Shown here in pieces: positions 33,040-41,482 of a DNA stretch of 64,000 nt. The notes below the pieces were generated by a model. That model was not told the origin of the DNA, did not search any database, and worked only from the letters and a program-made list of their open reading frames with translations. The position numbers and the translations under genes were made by a program. Each line of letters begins with the position of its first letter. The first letter of the stretch is position 1. Source of the stretch: Pseudomonas sp. PD9R (lineage in GTDB: Bacteria > Pseudomonadota > Gammaproteobacteria > Pseudomonadales > Pseudomonadaceae); the NCBI RefSeq assembly GCF_019200975.1, contig NZ_JAHTMR010000003.1:93639-157638 (forward strand), written 5' to 3'.

Positions 33040-33062
33040 CTTGCGAAGTTTGTTTTCGCAAG
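33040..33062. promoter_or_regulatory. inverted repeat 2 upstream of the peptide gene
   Basis: CTTGCGAA and TTCGCAAG, exact 8-base arms with a 7-base spacer, adjoin inverted repeat 1. In the minus-strand transcript it would fold first, then repeat 1, then the ribosome-binding site follows. Confidence 0.5.
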
Positions 33063-33069
33063 TGACTTA

Positions 33070-33098
33070 TTGATAGCAGTAGGGTTCTAGCGGTTCAA
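33070..33098 (-). promoter_or_regulatory. candidate promoter of the YcaO cluster
   Basis: On the minus strand, TTGAAC (33098-33093), a 17-base spacer, and TATCAA (33075-33070) match sigma-70 -35 and -10 boxes at four of six positions each. Transcription would start just before the two inverted repeats. The match is modest. Confidence 0.3.
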
Positions 33099-33491
33099 TA
33101 GCACGGCGTCGCGAAGTTTCCTGTGTAGGTGTGAGTTTGTTCTTGCATGAAGGTGGGATGGATCTCGGAGGATTTGCAATTCTGTTGAAATTCGCGTGTT
33201 TGTCCTATCGTTTCAGCAGGTTGTGATGTTTAAAAGGATTGGATAAATGATGATTTTTTCGAGTCGGGAATTATCTATTGCTTGCGCGGAAGGCACATAA
33301 AGGGGCTTGGGTATTGGTGACGTAGAGTACAGCCCGAAGAACTCGGCTTTGTGGTGGTGTCGGGCGTTCTTGATGACGGCATCGCGAGCAAGTCTTACGC
33401 CTAGAGGCTTCGAATCGCAGACAATCTGTGGGGAAATCGTTGGGGATTTGTAGAGTATGAATACTGAGGGGGGATCTTGCGGGTGCCTTCG

Positions 33492-33578
33492 GGGGCAAGC
33501 CTCGCTCCTACGAAACCAAGGCGCCCGCGCGATATTGCGTCCAGCTCGAAACTGTAGGAGCGAGGCTTGCCCGCGAAG
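33492..33578. repeat. REP pair (GGAGCGAGGCTTGCCCGCGA family)
   Basis: Left copy GGGGCAAGCCTCGCTCCTAC and right copy GTAGGAGCGAGGCTTGCCCG in inverted orientation, between the YcaO island and the next gene. Confidence 0.88.
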
Positions 33579-33596
33579 AGGCCCGCCCAGACACCA

Positions 33597-33950
33597 TCAA
33601 AGCTGGCTGATATAAGTCCCGGTCCCCTTGAGAATGTTCTGCAAGGTTTCCTCAACTTCCGCGAGATCACTCGCATCGGTGCTATGAGTGATCTCCAGCA
33701 CATCATCACCATTAAGCGCATCGGCATCCGCCGCAGCGATTTCGATCAACAGGCGGATAGGGCTGAGCGTGACTTTCACCCCGTCCAGCGTCGAAGGCTC
33801 GCCGTCGAGGGTGATTTCCAGCTCGTCTTCGTCCGGGTAGCGGGTCATCAGGAACATCTCGCCCTTGTCGCTGTGGCAGCAGAGCATGGCCATGTTGTCT
33901 TCTTCGTCGTCGCACGGGTTGACGATCAAGAGGGCGGTTGTCATTTGCAT
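33597..33950 (-). CDS. small acidic protein of unknown function
   Basis: A 117-residue acidic cytoplasmic protein with several Asp/Glu clusters (NPCDDEEDN, YPDEDELEI) and two adjacent cysteines (MLCCHSDKG). No domain is recognised. AGGA lies seven bases upstream of the ATG at 33950, which is preferred to a longer frame beginning at 34031 and to the second ATG at 33944. It faces away from the NAD-GDH gene. The base composition is that of the chromosome, so it is not part of the AT-rich island. Confidence 0.6.
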   Translation of the reverse strand: MQMTTALLIVNPCDDEEDNMAMLCCHSDKGEMFLMTRYPDEDELEITLDGEPSTLDGVKVTLSPIRLLIEIAAADADALNGDDVLEITHSTDASDLAEVEETLQNILKGTGTYISQL

Positions 33951-34465
33951 GGGGAATTCCTGGCTCGACGAGCGTTGTAAAGACGAACAAAGGGCGATTC
34001 TGCCAGCCCCGGTGAATTTCTGCTCGTCCAAGTGTCAGAGGATGTGTTGTGAACGGGCAAAGTGTTGCTGGTCATTTCTGGTACGAATGTGCCGTAAAGG
34101 CAGGCATAAAACGCCCATTTTTCCGAGCGGCTGCTAGTGTTGTTCGAGGCATCGGACGCAAGCAGCGTACCGTTGACCGAATATGTCGCAGCACCGCAAG
34201 CACAGGCCTTGCCGCACTCGTTAAGCTGCGCAACGGATGAGCACCTGTAAAGGCATTGCGCTGTTCGCGGCCCAGTCGTTTTTGCAGATGCCCATTCATG
34301 GAAGGTGAATGTGACCTGAGTGTCTCGTCCAGCTTCACCCACCTGTCGCCCTGTTTCCTCTGCCCGAGAATCAGGAACAGGGTGACGGCTAGCTTTGAAA
34401 CGTAGCCCCGAAAGGGGTTTCGCGCGACGCTTCCATCAATAACAAGCCCAAGCGGAGTACCACAG
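33951..34465. other. 515-base divergent region before the NAD-GDH gene
   Basis: The interval between the small acidic gene and the NAD-GDH gene contains no gene I can support. It has a GC-rich inverted element near the end (CCCCGAAAGGGG, 34406-34417), an A-rich Crc/Hfq-type motif and the GCGGAG ribosome-binding site for the next gene. An unusually long 5' untranslated region or unseen small RNA is possible. Confidence 0.45.
34438..34445 (+). promoter_or_regulatory. candidate Crc/Hfq target before the NAD-GDH gene
   Basis: AATAACAA lies 20 bases before the ATG at 34466, just upstream of GCGGAG. The AANAANAA form and position fit Hfq/Crc translational repression, sensible for an amino-acid catabolic enzyme. 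Confidence 0.4.
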
Positions 34466-37400
34466 ATGGCGTTCTTCACCGCAGCCAGCAAAGCCGACTT
34501 CCAGCACCAACTGCAAGCGGCACTGGCGCAGCACATCAGTGAACAGGCACTGCCACAAGTGGCGTTGTTCGCTGAACAATTCTTCGGCATCATTTCCCTG
34601 GACGAACTGACTCAACGTCGGTTGTCCGACCTCGCTGGCTGTACCCTTTCTGCGTGGCGCCTGCTTGAGCGCTTCGATCATGCGCAACCGCAAGTGCGCG
34701 TCTACAACCCCGATTACGAACGCCACGGCTGGCAATCGACCCACACTGCGGTCGAAGTGCTGCACCACGACCTGCCATTCCTGGTGGACTCGGTGCGTAC
34801 CGAGCTGAACCGTCGCGGCTACAGCATTCATACCCTGCAAACTACCGTGCTGAGCGTGCGTCGCGGCGCCAAGGGTGAGTTGCTGGAAATTCTGCCAAAA
34901 GGCACCCAGGGCGACGACGTCCAGCAAGAGTCGTTGATGTACCTGGAAATCGACCGTTGCGCCAACCCCGCCGAACTCAACGTGCTGACCAAAGAGCTGG
35001 AGCAAGTGCTCGGTGAAGTACGCGTCGCGGTAGCCGACTTCGAACCGATGAAAGCCAAGGTCCAGGAAATCCTGACCGGGCTGGACAACAGCCGGTTTGT
35101 CGTCGATGCCGACGAAAAAGCCGAAATCAAAAGCTTCCTGGAATGGCTGGTGGGCAACCACTTCACGTTCCTGGGCTACGAAGAGTTCGTGGTGCGCGAC
35201 GAGGCCGATGGCGGCCACATCGTCTACGACCAGAATTCCTTCCTCGGCCTGACCAAACTGCTGCGCACCGGCCTGACCTACGATGACCTGCGCATCGAAG
35301 ACTACGCCGTGAACTACCTGCGCGAACCGACCCTGCTGTCGTTCGCCAAGGCTGCTCACCCAAGCCGTGTGCACCGTCCGGCTTACCCGGACTACGTGTC
35401 GATCCGTGAAATCGACGCCGACGGCAACGTCATCAAAGAGTGCCGCTTCATGGGCCTGTACACCTCGTCGGTGTATGGCGAGAGCGTGCGGGTCATCCCG
35501 TACATCCGCCGCAAGGTCGCGGAAATCGAACGTCGTTCCGGCTTCCAGGCCAAGGCTCACTTGGGCAAGGAATTGGCGCAGGTGGTCGAAGTGCTGCCGC
35601 GCGACGATTTGTTCCAGACGCCGGTTGACGAGCTGTTCAGCACCGTGATGTCGATCGTGCAGATCCAGGAACGCAACAAGATCCGCGTATTCCTGCGCAA
35701 AGACCCGTACGGCCGTTTCTGCTACTGCCTGGCCTACGTGCCGCGTGACATCTACTCCACCGAAGTGCGCCAGAAGATCCAGCAAGTGCTGATGGATCGC
35801 CTGAAAGCCTCGGATTGCGAGTTCTGGACCTTCTTCTCCGAATCCGTGCTGGCTCGCGTGCAACTGATCCTGCGCGTTGACCCGAAAAACCGTCTCGATA
35901 TCGATCCGGTACTGCTGGAAAAAGAAGTGGTGCAGGCCTGCCGCAGCTGGCAGGACGATTACGCCAGCCTGGTGGTCGAGAGCTTCGGCGAAGCCCATGG
36001 CACCAACGTGCTGTCCGACTTCCCGAAAGGCTTCCCGGCCGGTTACCGCGAGCGTTTCGCAGCGCATTCGGCTGTGGTCGACATGCAACACCTGTTGAAC
36101 CTGAACGAAAAAAATCCGCTGGTGATGAGCTTCTATCAGCCGCTGGGCCAGGTGTCCGGTCAGCGTGAGCTGCATTGCAAGCTGTACCACGCCGACACCC
36201 CGCTGGCGCTGTCCGACGTGCTGCCGATTCTGGAAAACCTCGGTTTGCGCGTGCTGGGTGAGTTCCCGTATCGCCTGCGTCACACCAATGGCCGCGAATT
36301 CTGGATTCACGACTTCGCGTTCACCGCAGCCGAAGGTCTGGAGCTGGACATCCAGCAACTCAACGACACTCTGCAGGACGCGTTCGTCCACATCGTGCGC
36401 GGCGATGCCGAAAACGATGCGTTCAACCGTCTGGTGCTGACCGCCGGCCTGCCATGGCGCGACGTGGCACTGCTGCGTGCCTACGCCCGTTACCTGAAGC
36501 AGATCCGCCTGGGCTTCGACCTCGGTTACATCGCCAGCACCCTGAACAACCACACCGACATCGCTCGCGAGTTGACCCGGTTGTTCAAGACCCGCTTCTA
36601 CCTGGCGCGCAAGTTGACCGGCGATGACCTGGACGACAAGCAACAGCGTCTGGAACAAGCGATTCTGAGCGCACTGGACGACGTTCAGGTATTGAACGAA
36701 GACCGCATCCTGCGTCGCTACCTGGATCTGATCAAGGCCACCTTGCGGACCAACTTCTATCAGACCGATGCCAACGGCCAGAACAAGTCCTACTTCAGCT
36801 TCAAGTTCAACCCGCATCTGATCCCAGAGCTGCCGAAGCCAGTACCGAAGTTCGAAATCTTCGTTTACTCGCCACGCGTCGAAGGCGTGCACCTGCGCTT
36901 CGGCAACGTTGCTCGTGGTGGTCTGCGCTGGTCCGACCGTGAAGAAGACTACCGCACCGAAGTGCTGGGCCTGGTAAAAGCCCAGCAAGTGAAGAACTCG
37001 GTGATCGTGCCGGTGGGTGCGAAGGGCGGCTTCCTGCCGCGTCGCCTGCCACTGGGCGGCAGCCGTGACGAGATCGCGGCCGAGGGTATCGCCTGCTACC
37101 GCATCTTCATTTCGGGCCTGTTGGACATCACCGACAACCTGAAAGACGGCGCGCTGGTTCCACCACTGAACGTCGTGCGTCATGACGACGATGATCCGTA
37201 CCTGGTGGTTGCAGCGGACAAGGGCACTGCGACCTTCTCCGACATCGCCAACGGCATCGCCATCGACTACGGCTTCTGGCTGGGTGACGCGTTTGCATCC
37301 GGTGGTTCGGCCGGTTACGACCACAAGAAAATGGGCATCACCGCCAAAGGCGCGTGGGTTGGCGTTCAACGTCATTTCCGCGAGCGCGGCATCAACGTCC

Positions 37401-39361
37401 AGGAAGACAGCATCACTGTCGTGGGCGTCGGTGATATGGCCGGTGACGTGTTCGGTAACGGCTTGCTGATGTCCGACAAGCTGCAACTGGTCGCGGCATT
37501 CAACCACCTGCACATCTTCATCGATCCAAACCCGAACCCGGCGACCAGCTTCGTCGAGCGTCAGCGCATGTTCGATCTGCCACGTTCGGCGTGGTCGGAT
37601 TACGACACCAGCATCATGTCCGAAGGCGGCGGGATCTTCTCCCGTAGCGCAAAAAGCATCGCGATTTCCCCGCAGATGCAAGAGCGCTTCGACATCAAGG
37701 CTGACAAGCTGACCCCGACCGAACTGCTCAATGCCTTGCTCAAGGCACCGGTGGATCTGTTGTGGAACGGCGGTATCGGGACTTACGTCAAGGCCAGCAG
37801 CGAAAGCCACGCCGATGTCGGCGACAAGGCCAACGATGCGCTGCGCGTGAACGGCAACGAACTGCGCTGCAAAGTCGTGGGCGAGGGCGGTAACCTCGGC
37901 ATGACCCAACTGGGTCGTGTGGAATTCGGCCTCAATGGCGGCGGTTCCAACACCGACTTCATCGACAACGCCGGTGGCGTGGACTGCTCCGACCACGAAG
38001 TGAACATCAAGATCCTGCTGAACGAAGTGGTTCAGGCCGGTGACATGACCGACAAGCAACGTAATCAGTTGCTGGCGAGCATGACCGACGAAGTCGGTAA
38101 CCTGGTGCTGGGCAACAACTACAAGCAGACTCAGGCACTGTCCCTGGCGGCCCGTCGTGCCTTGCCACGGATCGCTGAATACAAGCGTCTGATGAACGAT
38201 CTGGAAGGTCGCGGCAAGCTGGATCGCGCCATCGAGTTCCTGCCGAATGAAGAGCAGATCAACGAGCGCATCGCGGCAGGCCATGGCCTGACACGTGCCG
38301 AGCTGTCGGTGTTGATCTCCTACAGCAAGATCGACCTCAAGGAGCAGTTGCTGGGCTCCCTGGTGCCGGATGACGACTACCTGACTCGCGACATGGAAAC
38401 CGCTTTCCCGCCGACCCTGGTGAGCAAGTTCTCCGAAGCCATGCGCCGTCACCGTCTGAAGCGCGAAATCGTCAGCACCCAGATCGCCAACGATCTGGTG
38501 AACCACATGGGCATCACCTTCGTTCAGCGACTCAAAGAGTCGACCGGCATGAGCCCGGCGAACGTGGCTGGCGCCTACGTGATCGTGCGTGACATTTTCC
38601 ATCTCCCGCACTGGTTCCGTCAGATTGAAGCCCTGGATTACCAGGTTTCCGCTGACGTGCAACTGGAGCTGATGGACGAGCTGATGCGTCTGGGCCGTCG
38701 CGCTACACGCTGGTTCCTGCGTGCCCGTCGCAACGAGCAGAACGCTGCCCGCGACGTCGCGCACTTCGGTCCGCATCTGAAGGAGTTGGGCCTCAAGCTC
38801 GACGAACTGCTCAGTGGCGAGATCCGCGAGAACTGGCAGGCTCGCTATCAGGCGTACGTCGCAGCCGGTGTGCCGGAGTTGCTCGCACGCATGGTGGCTG
38901 GCACTTCGCACCTGTACACCCTGCTGCCGATCATCGAGGCTTCCGACGTGACCGGCCAGGACCCTGCGGACGTGGCCAAGGCCTACTTCGCCGTGGGCAG
39001 TGCGCTGGACATCACCTGGTACCTGCAACAGATCAGCGCTCTGCCGGTTGAAAACAACTGGCAGGCCCTGGCCCGTGAAGCGTTCCGCGATGACGTCGAC
39101 TGGCAGCAACGTGCGATCACCATCTCCGTCCTGCAACAGGGCGACGGTACTCAGGACGTGGAAACACGCCTGGAACTGTGGATGGCGCAGCACGAAGGCA
39201 TGATCGAACGCTGGCGTGCCATGCTGGTGGAAATCCGTGCCGCCAGCGGCACTGACTACGCCATGTACGCGGTGGCCAACCGTGAACTGCTCGACCTGGC
39301 ATTGAGCGGTCAAGTGGTAGTGCCTGCCGCTGCTGCCCTCGAGTTAGAGCCGGCTGCCTGA
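34466..39361 (+). CDS. gdhB: NAD-dependent glutamate dehydrogenase, large type
   Basis: A 1631-residue NAD-glutamate dehydrogenase of the large bacterial type (about 180 kDa). It deaminates glutamate to 2-ketoglutarate and ammonium in catabolism. The N-terminal several hundred residues are the regulatory part with ACT-like domains. The dehydrogenase core starts near residue 800 with RGGLRWSDREEDYRTE and VKNSVIVPVGAKGGF, which carries the substrate-binding lysines. It continues with VVGVGDMAGDVFGNG, the nucleotide-binding turn, and FIDPNPNP. The length is that of the Pseudomonas enzyme. GCGGAG precedes the ATG. A terminator follows. A 1625-codon frame on the opposite strand is a codon-bias shadow. 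Confidence 0.96.
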   Translation: MAFFTAASKADFQHQLQAALAQHISEQALPQVALFAEQFFGIISLDELTQRRLSDLAGCTLSAWRLLERFDHAQPQVRVYNPDYERHGWQSTHTAVEVLHHDLPFLVDSVRTELNRRGYSIHTLQTTVLSVRRGAKGELLEILPKGTQGDDVQQESLMYLEIDRCANPAELNVLTKELEQVLGEVRVAVADFEPMKAKVQEILTGLDNSRFVVDADEKAEIKSFLEWLVGNHFTFLGYEEFVVRDEADGGHIVYDQNSFLGLTKLLRTGLTYDDLRIEDYAVNYLREPTLLSFAKAAHPSRVHRPAYPDYVSIREIDADGNVIKECRFMGLYTSSVYGESVRVIPYIRRKVAEIERRSGFQAKAHLGKELAQVVEVLPRDDLFQTPVDELFSTVMSIVQIQERNKIRVFLRKDPYGRFCYCLAYVPRDIYSTEVRQKIQQVLMDRLKASDCEFWTFFSESVLARVQLILRVDPKNRLDIDPVLLEKEVVQACRSWQDDYASLVVESFGEAHGTNVLSDFPKGFPAGYRERFAAHSAVVDMQHLLNLNEKNPLVMSFYQPLGQVSGQRELHCKLYHADTPLALSDVLPILENLGLRVLGEFPYRLRHTNGREFWIHDFAFTAAEGLELDIQQLNDTLQDAFVHIVRGDAENDAFNRLVLTAGLPWRDVALLRAYARYLKQIRLGFDLGYIASTLNNHTDIARELTRLFKTRFYLARKLTGDDLDDKQQRLEQAILSALDDVQVLNEDRILRRYLDLIKATLRTNFYQTDANGQNKSYFSFKFNPHLIPELPKPVPKFEIFVYSPRVEGVHLRFGNVARGGLRWSDREEDYRTEVLGLVKAQQVKNSVIVPVGAKGGFLPRRLPLGGSRDEIAAEGIACYRIFISGLLDITDNLKDGALVPPLNVVRHDDDDPYLVVAADKGTATFSDIANGIAIDYGFWLGDAFASGGSAGYDHKKMGITAKGAWVGVQRHFRERGINVQEDSITVVGVGDMAGDVFGNGLLMSDKLQLVAAFNHLHIFIDPNPNPATSFVERQRMFDLPRSAWSDYDTSIMSEGGGIFSRSAKSIAISPQMQERFDIKADKLTPTELLNALLKAPVDLLWNGGIGTYVKASSESHADVGDKANDALRVNGNELRCKVVGEGGNLGMTQLGRVEFGLNGGGSNTDFIDNAGGVDCSDHEVNIKILLNEVVQAGDMTDKQRNQLLASMTDEVGNLVLGNNYKQTQALSLAARRALPRIAEYKRLMNDLEGRGKLDRAIEFLPNEEQINERIAAGHGLTRAELSVLISYSKIDLKEQLLGSLVPDDDYLTRDMETAFPPTLVSKFSEAMRRHRLKREIVSTQIANDLVNHMGITFVQRLKESTGMSPANVAGAYVIVRDIFHLPHWFRQIEALDYQVSADVQLELMDELMRLGRRATRWFLRARRNEQNAARDVAHFGPHLKELGLKLDELLSGEIRENWQARYQAYVAAGVPELLARMVAGTSHLYTLLPIIEASDVTGQDPADVAKAYFAVGSALDITWYLQQISALPVENNWQALAREAFRDDVDWQQRAITISVLQQGDGTQDVETRLELWMAQHEGMIERWRAMLVEIRAASGTDYAMYAVANRELLDLALSGQVVVPAAAALELEPAA

Positions 39362-39375
39362 TCAGGCGTTGAATG

Positions 39376-39411
39376 AAAAAGCCTCGTCTTGAGAGAGGCG
39401 GGGCTTTTTTA
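39376..39411 (+). terminator. terminator after the NAD-GDH gene
   Basis: AAAAAGCCTCG and CGGGGCTTTTTT form a stem (with a G-T pair) around TCTTGAGAGAGG, followed by T residues, 15 bases after the stop. Confidence 0.85.
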
Positions 39412-39444
39412 TGTCTGAGGCTTTTGTGCTGTCTGGACCGGCCT

Positions 39445-39514
39445 CTTCGCGGGCAAGCCTCGCTCCTACAGGCCTACACATTACCTGTAGGCGCGAGGCT
39501 TGCCCGCGAAGGGG
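39445..39514. repeat. REP pair (GGAGCGAGGCTTGCCCGCGA family)
   Basis: Inverted copies with CGCGGGCAAGCCTCGCTCC on the left and the slightly diverged GTAGGCGCGAGGCTTGCCCG on the right, between convergent genes. Confidence 0.9.
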
Positions 39515-39523
39515 CCGCAGGCC

Positions 39524-40234
39524 CTAATACAACTTTTGCTGCTTGTTGATATCAATCATCGACACATTAGTTGTCGGGCTGGTCAATAAATTACTGAGCG
39601 ACTGGTCAAACTTTTGCAGTGCCCTGACTTGCACATTCTGCTGTTCGTTAATGTCGGCAACAATCTCTTCGCTGCGTTTAAAGTCCGCCCATACAGGGCT
39701 TACGGACTTGGCGTCATGCCCCTGTGCAGTACCGATGTAATTGAAGTTCTTGTCGTAAAAGTCTGCACTGACGTCCGCCTGAATATCCGAACTGCGCGAA
39801 GTGATCAACTGACTGCGACTGTCGACGATGGCCACCACATCCGGTTTTGCAGCCTTGAGGCTTTGCATGTCCGGGTACACCGTTACCGTACCGAACTGGC
39901 GTTGCAGCGAAGCCTTGACCCAGTCCACCGCGAGGTCGGGTTTGGAAGTGGATACGTAGGCGTCGTGAATCGGCTGGACCAGCAGGCTCTGGCCGAAGCC
40001 GGTGCCGGCATTGGCCTGGTAGTCTTGCAGGTAGGCGCGGTTAGTCTGAGTATTGCGGCTGTACACGACGCCCAACGCAACCTGCCGGCCGTTGGTAATG
40101 CTGGTGGCACTGCTGCGCCCAACCGGTTGCGTAAAGATGCCGTCCAGCGAGGACACTGCGGAAGGTGCGGTGGGGATCGAGCAGCCGGTTAATACAGCAG
40201 TAATTGTCAACGTACTGACAAGCGCAAGTTTCAT
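39524..40234 (-). CDS. putative lipoprotein of unknown function
   Basis: A 236-residue lipoprotein. Signal MKLALVSTLTITAVLTG is followed by the lipobox cysteine C18 (LTGC) and a Ser/Pro-rich linker. The mature part is mixed alpha/beta, with KPDVVAIVDSRSQL and a Gln-rich C-terminus ending DINKQQKLY. No named family is recognised. The ATG at 40234 has GGAG upstream; the longer frame to 40318 contains no plausible signal peptide start. The residue after the lipid-modified Cys is Ser, which does not suggest retention in the inner membrane, so an outer-membrane location is likely. Confidence 0.7.
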   Translation of the reverse strand: MKLALVSTLTITAVLTGCSIPTAPSAVSSLDGIFTQPVGRSSATSITNGRQVALGVVYSRNTQTNRAYLQDYQANAGTGFGQSLLVQPIHDAYVSTSKPDLAVDWVKASLQRQFGTVTVYPDMQSLKAAKPDVVAIVDSRSQLITSRSSDIQADVSADFYDKNFNYIGTAQGHDAKSVSPVWADFKRSEEIVADINEQQNVQVRALQKFDQSLSNLLTSPTTNVSMIDINKQQKLY

Positions 40235-40407
40235 GGTGTTTCTCCAGTGAAACAACATCAGTCGGAAAGTTAAACTCGCCGGAAGTGGCCGGCAGTAACT
40301 CCAGACTAAACCGCACACGCAGGAATTAAATAGCCAATATCCACAGGTGTCAGGGGGTCATTAGTTTTGTTTGGTTTAAAGATATCGGGTTAATTGCCTG
40401 GAGAAAT

Positions 40408-40443
40408 AAAAAAGCCCGAATCAATGATTCGGGCCTTTTTATT
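40408..40443. terminator. bidirectional terminator after the cupin gene
   Basis: GCCCGAATCA and TGATTCGGGC form a perfect 10-base stem with a single-base loop, flanked by A and T runs on both sides (AAAAAA...TTTTT), so it can act in either direction. It lies 20 bases past the cupin stop. Confidence 0.92.
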
Positions 40444-40463
40444 TATGGCTGTTCGTTCAGCGA

Positions 40464-40874
40464 TCAGTTTTCCAGTGGGATCAACACTTTTTGTTCCGGC
40501 GATAACACCATGAATACCAGCAGCTTGGCAGGCTTGGTCTTACTGGCGTTTTTCGAGACCAAATGTTCAGCACCTGCCGGTTCGTACCAGAACTCGCCGG
40601 CCTTATAGGTTTTCGCGTCCTCACCCTTCACCTGCGAAGTCACTGCGCCTGACAGTACGTAGGCCATGACCGTGCCTTCATGTTTGTGAGCGATGGACGC
40701 CTGGCCGGGCTTGTAGTCAACCTCAACCATCAGGGCTTTTTCACCCGGTACGTTTTTCAGCATCTGGTCCTGCAATACCGTGATCTTTTCAGAAGCATCA
40801 TGGGCAAATGCTGAAGCGGATACGGTCAAGGCCAAGGCAACAAGAGGGGCAGCACAAAAGCGCAAAACGTTCAT
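40464..40874 (-). CDS. exported cupin-domain protein
   Basis: A 136-residue single-domain cupin with a signal peptide (PLVALALTVSASAFA, cleavage near AFA-HD). Metal ligands typical of cupins are visible: H63, H65 and E67 in SIAHKHEGTVMAYVLSG, with H104 in PAGAEHLVS. The small size and periplasmic location recall cupins annotated near stress or redox genes, but no partner gene is adjacent. Substrate unknown. A separate transcription unit ending at the strong terminator. Confidence 0.83.
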   Translation of the reverse strand: MNVLRFCAAPLVALALTVSASAFAHDASEKITVLQDQMLKNVPGEKALMVEVDYKPGQASIAHKHEGTVMAYVLSGAVTSQVKGEDAKTYKAGEFWYEPAGAEHLVSKNASKTKPAKLLVFMVLSPEQKVLIPLEN

Positions 40875-40988
40875 GGTTCATCACCTGCAATGGATTAGTT
40901 GTCAGGGACAAATCTAGTCCGCTACCGCGTGCAATCAAACAGCCAATATTCGGGAAGGTCAGGGGACCAATCCAGCGTTTTTTAAAAG

Positions 40989-41058
40989 CAAAAGATCGCA
41001 GCCTTCGGCAGCTTCACAGGGAACGATGTGGGAGCTGCCGAAGGCTGCGATCTTTTGC
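40989..41058. repeat. REP pair (GGAGCTGCCG family), left copy damaged
   Basis: Inverted copies of the family. The left copy reads CAGCTTCACAGGG instead of CAGCTCCTACAGGG, so part of the conserved end is lost. Confidence 0.88.
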
Positions 41059-41066
41059 TCTTGCTT

Positions 41067-41360
41067 TTAGCGAATCGGAAAACTGTTGAAGTCGACGGCG
41101 TTGGCCAGCTGGCAGTCAATCAAATCGATAAAGCCTTGAACCTGAGGGCTGTTGAAGTGCGATTGCATCGCTGCTTCCGATTGCCAGTGAGCGCTGACGG
41201 TCCAGCGGTTACTGTCCTCGGGGCAACGGTCAACCATATAGGACTCACAGCCCGGTAGTTCGCGCAGGGTTTCGACAATCTTTTGCAGTTGCTTGCCCAG
41301 TTCGTCCGAACGGCCGGCGACAGCCTGCACCTGTAAGGTATTGATCACTTCGTTGGACAT
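41067..41360 (-). CDS. antibiotic-biosynthesis-monooxygenase (ABM) fold protein
   Basis: A 97-residue dimeric alpha/beta-barrel protein of the ABM family. Typical elements are the N-terminal strand INTLQVQAVAGRSDEL, the central LPGCESYMVDRC and the WTVSAHWQSEAAMQSHF motif near residue 55. Family members oxidise quinone-like substrates or act as small redox or heme-handling proteins. The context gives no substrate. AGGAG precedes the ATG. Confidence 0.83.
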   Translation of the reverse strand: MSNEVINTLQVQAVAGRSDELGKQLQKIVETLRELPGCESYMVDRCPEDSNRWTVSAHWQSEAAMQSHFNSPQVQGFIDLIDCQLANAVDFNSFPIR

Positions 41361-41482
41361 TGCTCACACTCCTGAATCAGGCCGGACGAATCCTGCTCAT
41401 TGAGGGATAACGCCCATGCAGGATAGGCCTGCACCCCCGGACCGCCAATAGCCAATCGCCGGATAAAGCGGCAGACCAATCG

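Larger units (their letters stand above)
33004..33596. other. AT-rich upstream region of the YcaO cluster, then decayed REPs
   Basis: No supported gene lies in this roughly 590-base stretch. The left part is AT-rich like the YcaO island and holds two hairpins and a candidate promoter. From about 33360 the composition returns to that of the chromosome. A decayed REP half (33379-33403, CATCGCGAGCAAGTCTTACG) and a REP pair (33492-33578) follow. The edge of the imported segment probably lies between 33250 and 33370. Confidence 0.55.

Noticed and set aside
33158..33226. 22-residue plus-strand peptide frame upstream of the YcaO cluster
   Set aside because: A GGTGGG sequence abuts the ATG with no spacing, the frame is very short and it points away from the cluster.
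34436..39313. 1625-codon open frame on the minus strand
   Set aside because: It is exactly antisense to the NAD-GDH gene and reflects GC-rich codon bias; the composition is unlike a protein and no ribosome-binding site fits.
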